DNA of 64,000 nt, from the NCBI GenBank assembly GCA_046348365.1, contig JAXMEL010000001.1, positions 682,001 through 746,000 of the forward strand, written 5' to 3'. A program made the translations under genes and the position numbers. The notes below the pieces were generated by a model. It was not told the origin of the DNA. It did no database searches and saw only the letters and a program-made list of their open reading frames with translations. Positions 26,970 through 36,233 of the stretch are shown one piece after another (within the stretch, counting starts at the first letter, position 1; every line of letters begins with the position of its first letter). This DNA is from JAEUPI01 sp046348365. Its GTDB lineage: Bacteria; Pseudomonadota; Gammaproteobacteria; Burkholderiales; Burkholderiaceae_C.

Positions 26970-27665
26970 CTACGGTACCTGAACTTGCCTGAAGAACCGG
27001 AATCCGTGCTCGCGCACGCCGTCGGTTCGAAACGATCGGAACACCGAGCCCTTCTTCAAATAGCCGGCAAATCCGACGCGACGACTGCCAAGCGCCGTGG
27101 CCTGCCGAATGGAAGACAGATTGTCGATCGAGATATAGGCAATGCTGCGGGTGCGCCCCAGTTTCAGGCAGTAGCGGTCTCGTTGCCACGCCACCATGCG
27201 CGGCAAGTGACGTCCCCTGTACTCCGGCAGCGTGAAGGCAAAGTACCCGTAGCGATACCGATCGTCGAAGGCGACATGGACGTCGCCACGCACACGGGTT
27301 GGCGTAAACGCCGACCAGTTGAACGCGACGATTTGGCCATTCTGGAGAACGGCTGCGCACACATCGCCTTTGCCCAGCGCGGCGCGAACGAATTCCGCGT
27401 TGAGTTCCAGTTCAGGCCGCAGCGCGCAGGCCAGCAATTCCTGTTCGTCGCCCCGATGGAACAACCGGGCCTGGAAGCCTGGCACGACCGGCTCCTGCGG
27501 CGCAGGCGTGGCAATGGGTCGACAGTAGATGCCGAAGATGCGAAGGCCGAGCATCTGTTCCAGGCGCTCGACCATCTTGCGCCGCACCGTGGCCACCACG
27601 CCCCATCGCTCGCGATAGCTCAAGTCGCTCGACTGGGCGCACGGCTGGGTTCGATTCATGGCCAT
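26970..27665 (-). CDS. GNAT-family N-acetyltransferase-like protein
   Basis: The protein has 231 aa; two ATGs lie at 27665 and 27659. The middle and C-terminal parts read as a GNAT fold: LNAEFVRAALGKGDVCAAVLQNGQIVAFNWSAF (beta2-beta3), then AFTLPEYRGRHLPRMVAWQRDRY (the acetyl-CoA-binding turn, here YRGRHL), then AYISIDNLSSIRQATALGSRRVGFAGYLK (the N.....LG block). GNAT proteins occur regularly in EPS loci as sugar or lipid N-acyltransferases. Its promoter region is shared with asnB copy 2 but is now split by an IS256-family element. I am confident of the superfamily but cannot name a substrate. Confidence 0.65.
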   Translation of the reverse strand: MAMNRTQPCAQSSDLSYRERWGVVATVRRKMVERLEQMLGLRIFGIYCRPIATPAPQEPVVPGFQARLFHRGDEQELLACALRPELELNAEFVRAALGKGDVCAAVLQNGQIVAFNWSAFTPTRVRGDVHVAFDDRYRYGYFAFTLPEYRGRHLPRMVAWQRDRYCLKLGRTRSIAYISIDNLSSIRQATALGSRRVGFAGYLKKGSVFRSFRTDGVREHGFRFFRQVQVP

Positions 27666-27762
27666 CTGTAAATGATCGTGCCTGACATTCGATACTTGTT
27701 CAAGCCGGAACCGTGCAAATTCACGACTGGTGCGGTGATCAATCCTCGCCGGCGAATTGCTG

Positions 27763-29208
27763 CTCCCTTGGGTCGTGTCCCTGCCCGTGGTGTAGGTCCA
27801 CAGCCCGGAGAAGGCTGAGATGCACGGGTACTCAGCGAGCCACAGCGGGCAGCCGAGTCGGTGCAGTATCGCTGACGGCCTGCAGGCCTTCCAGCTGCAT
27901 GTAGCGCCGGTTCAGCGACCACTCGTCGTTCTGCTCGAGCAGCATCGCGCCGACCAAGCGCACGATGGCGGCGTCGTTGGGGAAGATGCCCACGACGTTG
28001 GTGCGGCGCTTGATCTCGGCGTTCAGCCGTTCCAACGGGTTGGTCGAGTAGATCTGCGTCCAGTGCGCGCGCGGGAACGTCATGAAGGCGAGCACGTCGT
28101 GCTCGGCCTCGTCCATCAGCGCGCCGAGCTTGGGGAATTTGCCTCGAAGCTGATCGGCTACCGCTCGCCACTGCGCTCGCCCCGCCTCGGCCGTCTCTTG
28201 CGCGAACACCGTGCCAATGGCCGCGCTGACCATGCGGCGCTGCGTCTTGCCCGCATAGGCCAGCGCGTTGCGCATGAAGTGCACTCGGCAGCGCTGCCAA
28301 GTGGCCTTGAAGACCTTGGCCACTGCCGCCTTGATGCCCTCGTGGCTGTCGCTGATGACGAGCTTGACACCGCGCAGCCCGCGCCGGTTCAGGCTGCGCA
28401 GGAACTCCGTCCAGAACGGCTCGGCCTCCGAGTGCCCGACTTTGAGGCCCAGCACCTCGCGCTCGCCTTCGGCATTGACGCCCACGGCGATTATTGCGGC
28501 CACGCTGACGATGCGGCCGGCCTGGCGCGTCTTGACGTAGGTGGCGTCGATCCACAGGTACGGCCAGTCGCCTTCGATCGGGCGGTTCAGGAATGCGCCG
28601 ACGCGCTCGTCGAGCTCGGCGCATAGCCGGCTGACCTGGCTCTTGGACACGCCGCTCATGCCCAGCGCCTTGACCAGGTCGTCCACCGAGCGCGTGGACA
28701 CGCCGTGCACGTAGGCCTCCTGGATCACGGCCGTCAAGGCTTTCTCGGCGGTGCGCCTCGGCTCCAGGAACTCGGGGAAGTAGCTGCCCTGGCGCAGCTT
28801 GGGGATCTTCAGCTCGACGCTGCCGGCGCGGGTGTTCCAGATGCGATCGCGGTAGCCGTTGCGGCTGTTGATCCGCTCGGGGCTCTTCTCGTCGTAGCCG
28901 GCGCCGCAGCGCGCCTCGACATCCAGCTCCATCAGACGCTGGGCCATGAACTGCACCATCTGGCGCAGCACGTCGACGTCGGCTCCCTTTTCGGCCAGCT
29001 CGGCCAGTGCCATAGTGGCGGTGGTCATCGTGGGTTCTCCTTGGACACGGTTGGTGGGTCGCACCTCAACCATATCCGGGTCCACGATGGCCACCCCCGA
29101 TCGGGATCGCCACCGCCGCTGTGCGGCAAGCCGCTTCGGGCTACGCCCTACGCGCCTTGCCGCACAGCGAAGGACTTACACCACTTCCTGGGACATCAAC
29201 CTCCCTTG
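27763..29208 (-). mobile_element. IS256-family insertion sequence, copy 1 (intact), with target duplications
   Basis: The element itself is 27771-29200 (1430 bp). It is flanked by the 8-bp direct repeat CTCCCTTG at 27763-27770 and 29201-29208, the usual duplication length for this family. The ends form an imperfect 29-bp inverted repeat: GGTCGTGTCCC at the left and GTTGATGTCCC read from the right, both continuing to GTGGTGTA.GTCC. It carries one intact transposase on the minus strand. It is inserted in what was a short divergent intergenic region between the GNAT and asnB copy 2, so it may alter transcription of both. Confidence 0.93.
27832..29028 (-). CDS. IS256-family transposase (intact)
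   Basis: The protein has 398 aa from the ATG at 29028, with AAGGAGA spaced 8 nt upstream. The catalytic triad is visible: Asp in WPYLWIDATYVK, Asp in KLVISDSHEGI, and Glu in NPLERLNAEIKRR; the C-terminal block QRCRVHFMRNAL is also typical of the mutator/IS256 family. It catalyses cut-and-copy transposition through a circular intermediate. The nearly identical second copy at 47261 is broken by frameshifts, so this one is probably the source of active enzyme in the window. Confidence 0.95.
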   Translation of the reverse strand: MTTATMALAELAEKGADVDVLRQMVQFMAQRLMELDVEARCGAGYDEKSPERINSRNGYRDRIWNTRAGSVELKIPKLRQGSYFPEFLEPRRTAEKALTAVIQEAYVHGVSTRSVDDLVKALGMSGVSKSQVSRLCAELDERVGAFLNRPIEGDWPYLWIDATYVKTRQAGRIVSVAAIIAVGVNAEGEREVLGLKVGHSEAEPFWTEFLRSLNRRGLRGVKLVISDSHEGIKAAVAKVFKATWQRCRVHFMRNALAYAGKTQRRMVSAAIGTVFAQETAEAGRAQWRAVADQLRGKFPKLGALMDEAEHDVLAFMTFPRAHWTQIYSTNPLERLNAEIKRRTNVVGIFPNDAAIVRLVGAMLLEQNDEWSLNRRYMQLEGLQAVSDTAPTRLPAVAR

Positions 29209-29438
29209 CGCTGAAAACGCCCAATCGGGTGGGTGTACCGGCCCGCTGAGCCAACGAGAATAGGGCGGCTGCCGCCGAATTCAGGCGTAGATTCACTCGA
29301 CCGCCTTCGCACCCTTCTTACGATGAGCAACGGACTCACTGCGATACGCATTGGCATTTCGGCCCGGCACTCGCCCGCGACGTACTCAGCGCCCGGCGGG
29401 CCATCGCGCAGTCAACACCAGGCAAGCACGCTTCGATC

Positions 29439-31385
29439 ATGTGCGGCATAGCCGGCATCCTTCGTCTCACTGACGCGAGTGTCACGCCTCGACGCGAAGA
29501 GCTCGAGGCCATGATCGCGGCGCTCCGCCATCGCGGGCCGGACGGAAACGGCGTGCATCTGGAAGATCCCGTCGGTCTGGCCCATTCGCGGCTATCGATC
29601 ATCGATCTGGCCGGTGGCGCGCAGCCCATTCACAACGAGACCCAGGACGTATGGGTTACCTTCAACGGCGAGATCTTCAATCACATCGAGCTGCGTCGCG
29701 AGCTCGAGCGCCAGGGCCACCGCTTCTACACCCGATCCGACACCGAGGTCATCGTCCACCTCTACGAGCAGCACGGTGAGTCGTTTGTCGATCACCTCAA
29801 CGGCCAATTCGCAATCGGCCTGTGGGATCGACGCCTGAAGCGGCTCGTCCTGGCTCGCGACCGCGTCGGCATTCGACCCCTGTTCTACACGCAAACCGGT
29901 GGCAGGCTGCTGTTTGCGTCAGAGGTCAAGGCGCTGTTCCAACTGCCTGAGGTCACGCGTCGCCTCGATCCGATGGCCCTGTCACAGATATTCAGCGTAT
30001 GGAGCACCATCGGCGAGCGAACGGTCTTCGACGGTGTCAAGTCGCTTCCGCCCGGTCACACGATGACGGTGGAGCCTTCCGGCATTCGGATTCGACGCTA
30101 CTGGGACTGGTCGTTCGCCTCGCCCGATGACCCTGCCCCATCGGAGGCGGACTGCGCCGCCGAACTCAAGGAACTGTTGATCGACTGCGTTCGCTTGCAG
30201 TTGCGCGCCGATGTTCCCGTCGGTGCCTATCTGAGCGGTGGACTCGACTCCTCGGTGATCACCTCGCTCATCAGAAACCACACCGACACGCCGCTGCGCA
30301 GCTTCTCGCTGACCTTCGAGGATGCCGAATTCGACGAGAGCGCGTACCAACGCAGTCTCGCCGATCATCTTGGTACCGAACACTCCTCGTTGCGCGTCAA
30401 TCGATCCGACATCGCAGCGGCCTTTCCTCGCGTGATCTGGCACACCGAGTCGCCGATCGTTCGCACGGCGCCGACGCCACTGATGTTGTTGTCGGAGCAT
30501 GTGCGTCAGTCAGGGTACAAGGTGGTTCTCACCGGCGAGGGAGCCGACGAGGTGTTTGGCGGCTACGACCTCTTCAAAGAGGCGAAGGTCCGCCGCTTCA
30601 TGGCGCGTTCACCTCACTCGAAGTGGCGCGGCCGCATTCTCGAGCGCCTCTATCCCTACTTGAAGAACTCCCCAGTCTCCGGGAGTGCACTGGCGCAGCG
30701 GTTCTTTGCCGAAGGCATCGAGCACCTGAATGAACCGTGGTTTGCGCATCACACGCGGATTCGAACCACGCAGCGGACGCTGCAATTCTTGCGCCCCGAA
30801 GTCCAGGATCGGATAGCGTCGTGGGACCCTTGCCAGGCATTGCGCGATGAGATGCCCGCCGACTCCGACCGGTGGTGCCCAATGGGGCGGGACCAGTACA
30901 TCGAGGCTCACACGCTGATGTCCGGCTATCTGCTGAGTTCGCAAGGCGACCGTGTGGCGATGGCCAATTCGGTCGAGGGGCGCGTGCCGTTTCTCGACCA
31001 TCGCCTGATCGAATTCGCCAACCGGTTGCCGCCCGGCTACAAGCTCCACGGGCTCACCGAGAAATACCTGCTCAAGCGTGCCGTGCAAGGCGAAGTCCCC
31101 GACTTGATACGCAATCGGACGAAGCAACCCTACCGTGCACCGGACAGCGCCTCCTTCTTCGTCGACGGGCGGCCCGTGGAGTACGTTGCCGAACTGCTGA
31201 GCCCGTCGCGCATCGACGCGGCGGGCCTGTTCGACTCCGCCTCGGTCACCAAACTGGTGGGCAAGTGCCAAGCCGGCCGAGCCATCGGCTTCGGCGACAA
31301 CATGGCATTCGTGGGGATACTTTCCACGATGCTGCTCCACGACCAGTTTGTCAAACCCGCCGCCGTAGGCCCCGCGTCGCACTAG
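29439..31385 (+). CDS. asnB: Asparagine synthetase (glutamine-hydrolysing) family amidotransferase, copy 2
   Basis: The protein has 648 aa; the start is fixed by MCGIAGILRLTD, with Cys2 as the glutaminase nucleophile. The glutaminase domain has RHRGPDGNGVH and FNGEIFNHIELRRELE; the synthetase domain has AYLSGGLDSSVITSL near residue 260, LTGEGADEVFGGYDLF and VEGRVPFLDHRLIEFA. It belongs to the same superfamily as the gene at 3513 but is clearly a different lineage. It starts a short operon: the next gene begins 3 nt after its stop, and an acyl carrier protein follows. This context suggests amidation of an activated acyl or sugar-acyl substrate and not asparagine synthesis. An IS256 element 230 bp upstream may have replaced or separated its native promoter. 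Confidence 0.9.
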   Translation: MCGIAGILRLTDASVTPRREELEAMIAALRHRGPDGNGVHLEDPVGLAHSRLSIIDLAGGAQPIHNETQDVWVTFNGEIFNHIELRRELERQGHRFYTRSDTEVIVHLYEQHGESFVDHLNGQFAIGLWDRRLKRLVLARDRVGIRPLFYTQTGGRLLFASEVKALFQLPEVTRRLDPMALSQIFSVWSTIGERTVFDGVKSLPPGHTMTVEPSGIRIRRYWDWSFASPDDPAPSEADCAAELKELLIDCVRLQLRADVPVGAYLSGGLDSSVITSLIRNHTDTPLRSFSLTFEDAEFDESAYQRSLADHLGTEHSSLRVNRSDIAAAFPRVIWHTESPIVRTAPTPLMLLSEHVRQSGYKVVLTGEGADEVFGGYDLFKEAKVRRFMARSPHSKWRGRILERLYPYLKNSPVSGSALAQRFFAEGIEHLNEPWFAHHTRIRTTQRTLQFLRPEVQDRIASWDPCQALRDEMPADSDRWCPMGRDQYIEAHTLMSGYLLSSQGDRVAMANSVEGRVPFLDHRLIEFANRLPPGYKLHGLTEKYLLKRAVQGEVPDLIRNRTKQPYRAPDSASFFVDGRPVEYVAELLSPSRIDAAGLFDSASVTKLVGKCQAGRAIGFGDNMAFVGILSTMLLHDQFVKPAAVGPASH

Positions 31386-31388
31386 CCC

Positions 31389-32912
31389 ATGCTGCTACAT
31401 CACCATTTCGAAGCGACCGCGAAGGTCCAGCCGGACAAGACCGCACTGATTTGTGGCGAGGATCGCTTCAGCTATGCCGATGTGGATCGCCATGCCAACG
31501 CCGTCGCAGCCGCCCTGCAGGCAGCAGGAGTCGTGCGTGGGGACCGCGTTGCCCTGTTCTTGGACAACGGAATCGAGTTCGTCGCGGGTGTCTATGGCGC
31601 ATTGAAGATCGGTGCGGTGTTCATGCCGATCAATCCGTTGACGAAGGACGAGAAGCTCGCCTACATGCTCGCCGACGCACGCGCCGTGGCGTTGCTCACG
31701 GGCGCGGCCTTGGAACCGATCTGGTCCGACGCCCTGTCGAAAGTCCCTTGCGTACGCAGCGTGTTCGCCGCCGGAGCTTCCGGTGCGGCTGAATCCGGCC
31801 GTGTGCGTGCCTGGCCCAGCCCGGATGCCGCCGCCCGCTTCGAGCCGCCGCAGACGATCGACCAGGATCTGGCGAGCATCATCTACACATCGGGTTCGAC
31901 CGGTTTTCCCAAGGGCGTGATGTTGACGCATCTGAACATGGTGAGCGCAGCCACGTCCGTCAGCACCTACCTGGGCCTGCGCGGTGACGACATCATCCTG
32001 TGCGCATTGCCGCTGGCGTTCGACTACGGCTTGTACCAGGTGCTGATGGGCTTCAAGCTGGGCTCGACCGTCGTGCTCGAGCGCAACTTCACCTTTCCGC
32101 TGACGGCGTTGGAGAAGATGGCTCGTTGGAACGTCACGGTATTCCCAGGCGTTCCCACGATGTTCGCCATGCTTGTGTCGCTCGAAGAGGCGCGGCTCAT
32201 CGGCCTCCCCGCGCTCCGGATGATCACGAACACCGCCGCCGCGTTGCCGGAGTCCCACATCCACGAATTGCGCGCGCTGTTTCCGCAAGCGACGCTCTTT
32301 TCGATGTACGGCCTTACGGAGTGCAAGCGCGTTACCTATCTTCCTCCGGATCAGCTCGACATTCGGCCGACGAGCGTCGGCCGGGGCATGCCCAACGAGG
32401 AGGTCTGGCTGGTCGACGAAGAGGGTCGACGACTCCCTAACGGATCGACGGGCGAGCTGGTGATTCGCGGCAGCAACGTCATGCGGGGCTATTGGGAGAA
32501 ACCTCGCGAGACCGCCGAACGACTGAAGCCAGGGCCGATTGCAGGAGAAATGATCCTGTACTCCGGCGATGTCTTCCGCACCGACGAAGAGGGCTGGCTC
32601 TACTTCGTGGCCCGCCGTGACGACATCATCAAGAGCCGAGGCGAGAAGATCAGTCCGCGCGAAGTCGAGAACGCCATCAGCGCCATGGAGGGCGTGCACG
32701 AAGTCGCCGTGGTTGGAATTCCCGATGCAGTTCTGGGTCAGGCGGTGAAGGCCTTTGTCACGTTGCGCGATGGTGCCAAACTCACGGAACGCGACGTCAT
32801 CCGGCATTGCCTCGCCAGCCTGGAGAACTTCATGGCACCCAAGGTCGTCGAGTTCGTCGCGTCGCTTCCGAGGACCGACACCGGCAAGATCAAGAAGACC
32901 GGCCTCGCCTAG
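31389..32912 (+). CDS. AMP-forming acyl-CoA/acyl-ACP ligase
   Basis: The protein has 507 aa, 3 nt after the asnB stop. ANL-family motifs in order: IIYTSGSTGFPKGVMLTH (P-loop, near 160), SMYGLTECKRVTYLP (A5), TGELVIRGSNVMRGYW (A6), YSGDVFRTDEEGWLYFVARRDDIIKSRGEKISPREVE (A7-A8), and the terminal TGKIKKTGL with the catalytic Lys. It activates a carboxylic acid as an acyl-adenylate and passes it to CoA or, since a carrier protein gene follows, to its phosphopantetheine. It resembles the ligases of exosortase A loci (TIGR03098 type). It is also a candidate for charging the starter of the NRPS or the A-less module. The substrate is unknown. Confidence 0.88.
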   Translation: MLLHHHFEATAKVQPDKTALICGEDRFSYADVDRHANAVAAALQAAGVVRGDRVALFLDNGIEFVAGVYGALKIGAVFMPINPLTKDEKLAYMLADARAVALLTGAALEPIWSDALSKVPCVRSVFAAGASGAAESGRVRAWPSPDAAARFEPPQTIDQDLASIIYTSGSTGFPKGVMLTHLNMVSAATSVSTYLGLRGDDIILCALPLAFDYGLYQVLMGFKLGSTVVLERNFTFPLTALEKMARWNVTVFPGVPTMFAMLVSLEEARLIGLPALRMITNTAAALPESHIHELRALFPQATLFSMYGLTECKRVTYLPPDQLDIRPTSVGRGMPNEEVWLVDEEGRRLPNGSTGELVIRGSNVMRGYWEKPRETAERLKPGPIAGEMILYSGDVFRTDEEGWLYFVARRDDIIKSRGEKISPREVENAISAMEGVHEVAVVGIPDAVLGQAVKAFVTLRDGAKLTERDVIRHCLASLENFMAPKVVEFVASLPRTDTGKIKKTGLA

Positions 32913-32964
32913 TGCAGGGGCTGAAATGCGATAGAGAGCTATGCAATCGAAAGGCGGCTACGTC

Positions 32965-33216
32965 ATGGCAGACATCAAAGAACAAGTTCGACAATTCATC
33001 AAAGAGAACTTCATCCTGGGCTCGAAGCCGGTGAATTTCGCCGATACCGATTCCTTCCTCGAGCGGCATCTTCTGGACTCGACCGGTTTTCTGGAGCTGG
33101 TCACGTACCTGGAAGAGACCTTTGGTATCGCCATCAAGGAGCGCGAGATGGTGGCTGAGAATCTGGATAGCCTGGCCGCTATCGAGTCGTTCGTGTCACG
33201 GAAGCTCGTGCATTGA
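32965..33216 (+). CDS. Free-standing acyl carrier protein
   Basis: The protein has 83 aa; I chose the ATG at 32965, an in-frame ATG 24 nt upstream being the alternative. It is a single acidic carrier domain with LLDSTGFLELV, in which Ser39 (D-S-T) should receive the phosphopantetheine arm. The position, 52 bp after the ligase and 1 nt before the next gene, makes the two a natural loading pair. The PPTase at 21928 could activate it. It may carry an acyl group for the polysaccharide or hand a starter to the first C domain of the NRPS; the sequence alone does not choose. Confidence 0.88.
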   Translation: MADIKEQVRQFIKENFILGSKPVNFADTDSFLERHLLDSTGFLELVTYLEETFGIAIKEREMVAENLDSLAAIESFVSRKLVH

Positions 33217-33217
33217 C

Positions 33218-34210
33218 ATGAATCCGGCCGTGCCGGTGCAGCCGTCGCTGTCCGCCTCCGAACGGTCCCAACTTGGGGCGAAGGGGGTCGCACGCTATGT
33301 CGAATTGCTCGGCGTCTTGCGCGATGGGCTCGACGTCTTGGACGACAAGCCGGAGGAGACCCCCGAGACCGCGCTGCGAGCCTTGTGGCTCCTCGCCGCC
33401 GGCAAGGCTGTTTCCGCGCGCGCTGCCAGCGAATGTCCGATCGGTTCGCTCAACGAGTCGCAGGCCGCGCTGCTAGACGATCTCCTCTGGCAGAGACTGC
33501 GCGGTACGCCGCTGGCTCATCTGACGGGCCGTCAGCACTTCATGGGCATCGAGATGCTCGCGGGTCCGCAAGCGCTCATCCCCCGCCGCGAGACCGAGCT
33601 CCTGGGCCTGGCTGCCGTAGCTGTGCTCGAGGAGGTCGCGGCAACCCGTGACACCCCAGTCGTCCTCGATGTCTGTACCGGCAGCGGCAACCTCGCCATC
33701 GGCATGGCATGTGCCGTTCCATCAGCGCAAGTGCTTGCTGCCGATCTGTCCACCGATGCCGTGAGCCTGGCGCGGCGAAATGTCGAGTTCCTTGGCCTGC
33801 AGTCGCGTGTGGAAGTCCGGCAGGGTGACTTGCTCGACCCATTCGACGAGCCCAGCCTCCGACAAACGATCGACGTCTTGGTCTGCAACCCACCATACAT
33901 CTCCAGTGGCAAGGTGGATTCGATGCCGCCAGAGATCGCCGAGCACGAACCCGCGCTAGCGTTCGACGGCGGCCCGTTCGGTGTCCGCATCATCCAGCGC
34001 CTGATACAGGATGCACCCCGGATGTTGCGGCAAGGGGGTTGGCTAGCGTTCGAAGTGGGTCTCGGGCAAGGGCCGTCGGTGATGCGCCGTATGGCCGCCA
34101 GCAAATGCTACGAAGACATTCGCGCCCTCACCGACGAGCACGGTGACGCGCGGGCGATCCTGGGCCGCGTTGTTGCCAGCGCAGGCCAGTCGGCATTCAT
34201 GGCGAAATGA
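33218..34210 (+). CDS. PrmC/HemK-like methyltransferase
   Basis: The protein has 330 aa from the ATG at 33218. The N-terminal helical part and RGTPLAHLTGRQHFMG...LIPRRETELL correspond to the PrmC N-terminal domain; the SAM-binding motif is VLDVCTGSGNLAIGMA, and the catalytic NPPY is present in VLVCNPPYISSGK. In PrmC this protein methylates a glutamine of release factors. Here it is the fourth gene of an EPS-type operon, so it is probably a paralogue that methylates an amide nitrogen elsewhere, perhaps the amide made by the adjacent AsnB. That link is inference. It overlaps the convergent gene at 34197 by 14 nt. Confidence 0.8.
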   Translation: MNPAVPVQPSLSASERSQLGAKGVARYVELLGVLRDGLDVLDDKPEETPETALRALWLLAAGKAVSARAASECPIGSLNESQAALLDDLLWQRLRGTPLAHLTGRQHFMGIEMLAGPQALIPRRETELLGLAAVAVLEEVAATRDTPVVLDVCTGSGNLAIGMACAVPSAQVLAADLSTDAVSLARRNVEFLGLQSRVEVRQGDLLDPFDEPSLRQTIDVLVCNPPYISSGKVDSMPPEIAEHEPALAFDGGPFGVRIIQRLIQDAPRMLRQGGWLAFEVGLGQGPSVMRRMAASKCYEDIRALTDEHGDARAILGRVVASAGQSAFMAK

Positions 34211-35108
34211 CCGCCGGTTCGCGGCGTGGGCTCAGCTCATCGATGAGTGCCTTGGTCTGCTGAATGTTGCCTCGACTCGAGGCGCCGAACACGATTGATT
34301 CGATCTTCGGCTGACGACAGACGTATTCGATAGCCTCTCTTGGCGAGAGTGCGCCCGATGCGAGCACCGACATCGCAATTGGGCGGAAGCGCCGCGTGGC
34401 GATTGTCTTTTCGTAGGCATCGACGCCGCCACACATGCGGAATCCGATCTTGTTGATGTTCGCGCAGACGATCGGGTTGTCGATACCGAGGTCGTCGAGA
34501 ACGTCCAGCAACCTGGGCAGGTTCATCGTGATGAAGCCAGGTTCGGCACCGTAGCGCGAGCGAACATGGTCCGAGAAGATCCGGAACGCGTCTCGCATGC
34601 CCAGGCCCAGCAACAAGTCGGTGATGACGTTCTGGATGAAGATGACGGGTGTCGAAAGCCCATCGAACATCTTCATCTCGGCATCGACCAGCATCTGAAT
34701 GATGGCCTCGATGTCTTTGTTCGCCAATGCGACACCCCCACGGAACATCGCCGACACCGCACCGTCTTCCGGGAGGAACTTGCGCAAGGCTCCGACAAGG
34801 CCGTGTTCGGTGGCTGCATTGGCGTACTTGTGTGCATACGGCATGCACGGATAGAAGCGATAGTCCGGGTACTTGGATCGATTCGCTCGGAAGTGGTCGC
34901 AGATCTCGGCCACACGATCGTGCGTCGTGCACATGAAGGTACGGATACCCACACGATAGGCGTCATCCAACACCCCGACGATCGCCTCGAGGTTTTGAAA
35001 CCTCATTGACTGGGCGCGCGCCTTGTCCTCCGACATGTGATTGACACCGAAGAACTGGTTGTCGCCAAAGAGAACTCTGTCCATTGTTCGATCCCGTATT
35101 TCACTCAT
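34197..35108 (-). CDS. Aldo/keto reductase-like TIM-barrel protein of unknown function
   Basis: The protein has 303 aa from MSEIRDRTMDRVLFGDNQFFGVNHMS; an upstream frame to 35195 is unlikely. The conserved start FGDNQFFGVNHMSEDKARAQ and the end VFGASSRGNIQQTKALIDEL are typical of a poorly described family distantly related to aldo/keto reductases, whose C-terminus resembles the NADP-binding G.S...NI block. The classical catalytic Tyr/Lys pair is not obvious to me. It is the last gene of the minus-strand operon with an oxidoreductase, DUF354 and heparinase-like genes, and such a set recurs in uronate- or amino-sugar-containing EPS loci. The biochemical role is unknown. Confidence 0.55.
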   Translation of the reverse strand: MSEIRDRTMDRVLFGDNQFFGVNHMSEDKARAQSMRFQNLEAIVGVLDDAYRVGIRTFMCTTHDRVAEICDHFRANRSKYPDYRFYPCMPYAHKYANAATEHGLVGALRKFLPEDGAVSAMFRGGVALANKDIEAIIQMLVDAEMKMFDGLSTPVIFIQNVITDLLLGLGMRDAFRIFSDHVRSRYGAEPGFITMNLPRLLDVLDDLGIDNPIVCANINKIGFRMCGGVDAYEKTIATRRFRPIAMSVLASGALSPREAIEYVCRQPKIESIVFGASSRGNIQQTKALIDELSPRREPAVISP

Positions 35109-35124
35109 CAGCCGATTCTCTCGA

Positions 35125-36204
35125 TCATCCGAACAGGCGTGACCAGACACCTTTGGGTTGCGCCGCCGCGATCGACGTTGCCTTCTTTGCTCCACCGACC
35201 TCGGCCAGGATCATGCTCACCAATCGATCGGCCTGAAGCGCCGAGCGGAAGGAATTGACGTTGTCCTTTCGCCCTTCTTCCACCGCCCGCACGAAGTGGT
35301 CGATCTGCGCCGAGTACTCCTCCCCGCGCAGGTAGTACCAGACCTCACGCGTCAGATCGGTGGTGTATCGCACGGTCCAGCCAGCGGCGAGATCCGGCGC
35401 GGCCGGGTGCGGCGCACGCAGGTAGATCTGGCACTCCTGCCGATCGGCAGTGATGCGGCCGTTGGTGCCCCAGACTGAAATCTTCGTCGACATCTTGCGG
35501 TAGCTTTCGTCGCTCCAATTGACGGAAAGCTGTCCCGTCGTGCCGCTCGCGTAGTTCAGCGTGCAGTAGACCTCGTCTTCCACGTCGCGCGAGAAGATGC
35601 TGTTCAGCGCCACGCCGCTGACCGAACTCGGAGCGCCCGCGACGTACGTCACCAGATCAAGGGCATGGCACGCGTAGTCGTACAACGCGCCCCCGCCCTC
35701 GCCCTTGGACGATCGCCAGGTGCCCCCCTTGGGGCGCAGCACCACCGGACCGAAGGCCTCGGCTCGGACGTGATGAATCTGCCCCAGCGCTCCCGAGTTG
35801 GCGATGCGGGCGGCTTCCTGGAATGCGCCCACGAAGCGGAAGTGATAGCCAACCTGATTCACAAGCCCCTTGGCCTCTGCCATCGCCACCAGGCGTTCGC
35901 CGTCAGCGACGTTCAGGACGAAGGGTTTCTCGCAGAACACATGCAGACCGCGCTGAAGGGCGCTCTCGACCATCGCAGCATGCAGTTTCGAGGGCGTCGC
36001 GATGACCACCGCATCGAGCGACTCGTTGGCGAGCAAGCGCTCGTAGTCGTCGTAGCACTTGAGGCCGGTGTACTTCGACAGCACACTCGTCAAATAGGCA
36101 GATTGGTCGCACGCGGCGACCACCTTCACACCCGGATGGGCGTTGACGATGGCGTGATGGGAAAGCCCCATCTTGCCCAGCCCAACCATCCCAACTCGAA
36201 GCAT
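35125..36204 (-). CDS. Gfo/Idh/MocA-family oxidoreductase
   Basis: The protein has 359 aa from MLRVGMVGLGKMGLSHHA (ATG at 36204, with GGAGAG 4 nt upstream). The N-terminal Rossmann fold shows GLGKMG; then VVIATPSKLHAAMVESALQRGLHVFCEKPFVLN, whose EKP carries the conserved Lys, precedes the C-terminal alpha/beta domain. Such enzymes oxidise or reduce a sugar hydroxyl with NAD(P), commonly in nucleotide-sugar pathways. It sits 16 bp upstream of the aldo/keto reductase-like gene in the same operon, so the two may work in sequence. Substrate is unknown. Confidence 0.88.
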   Translation of the reverse strand: MLRVGMVGLGKMGLSHHAIVNAHPGVKVVAACDQSAYLTSVLSKYTGLKCYDDYERLLANESLDAVVIATPSKLHAAMVESALQRGLHVFCEKPFVLNVADGERLVAMAEAKGLVNQVGYHFRFVGAFQEAARIANSGALGQIHHVRAEAFGPVVLRPKGGTWRSSKGEGGGALYDYACHALDLVTYVAGAPSSVSGVALNSIFSRDVEDEVYCTLNYASGTTGQLSVNWSDESYRKMSTKISVWGTNGRITADRQECQIYLRAPHPAAPDLAAGWTVRYTTDLTREVWYYLRGEEYSAQIDHFVRAVEEGRKDNVNSFRSALQADRLVSMILAEVGGAKKATSIAAAQPKGVWSRLFG

Positions 36205-36233
36205 CGGTCTCTCCAATTCGAACGAATGGCCAG

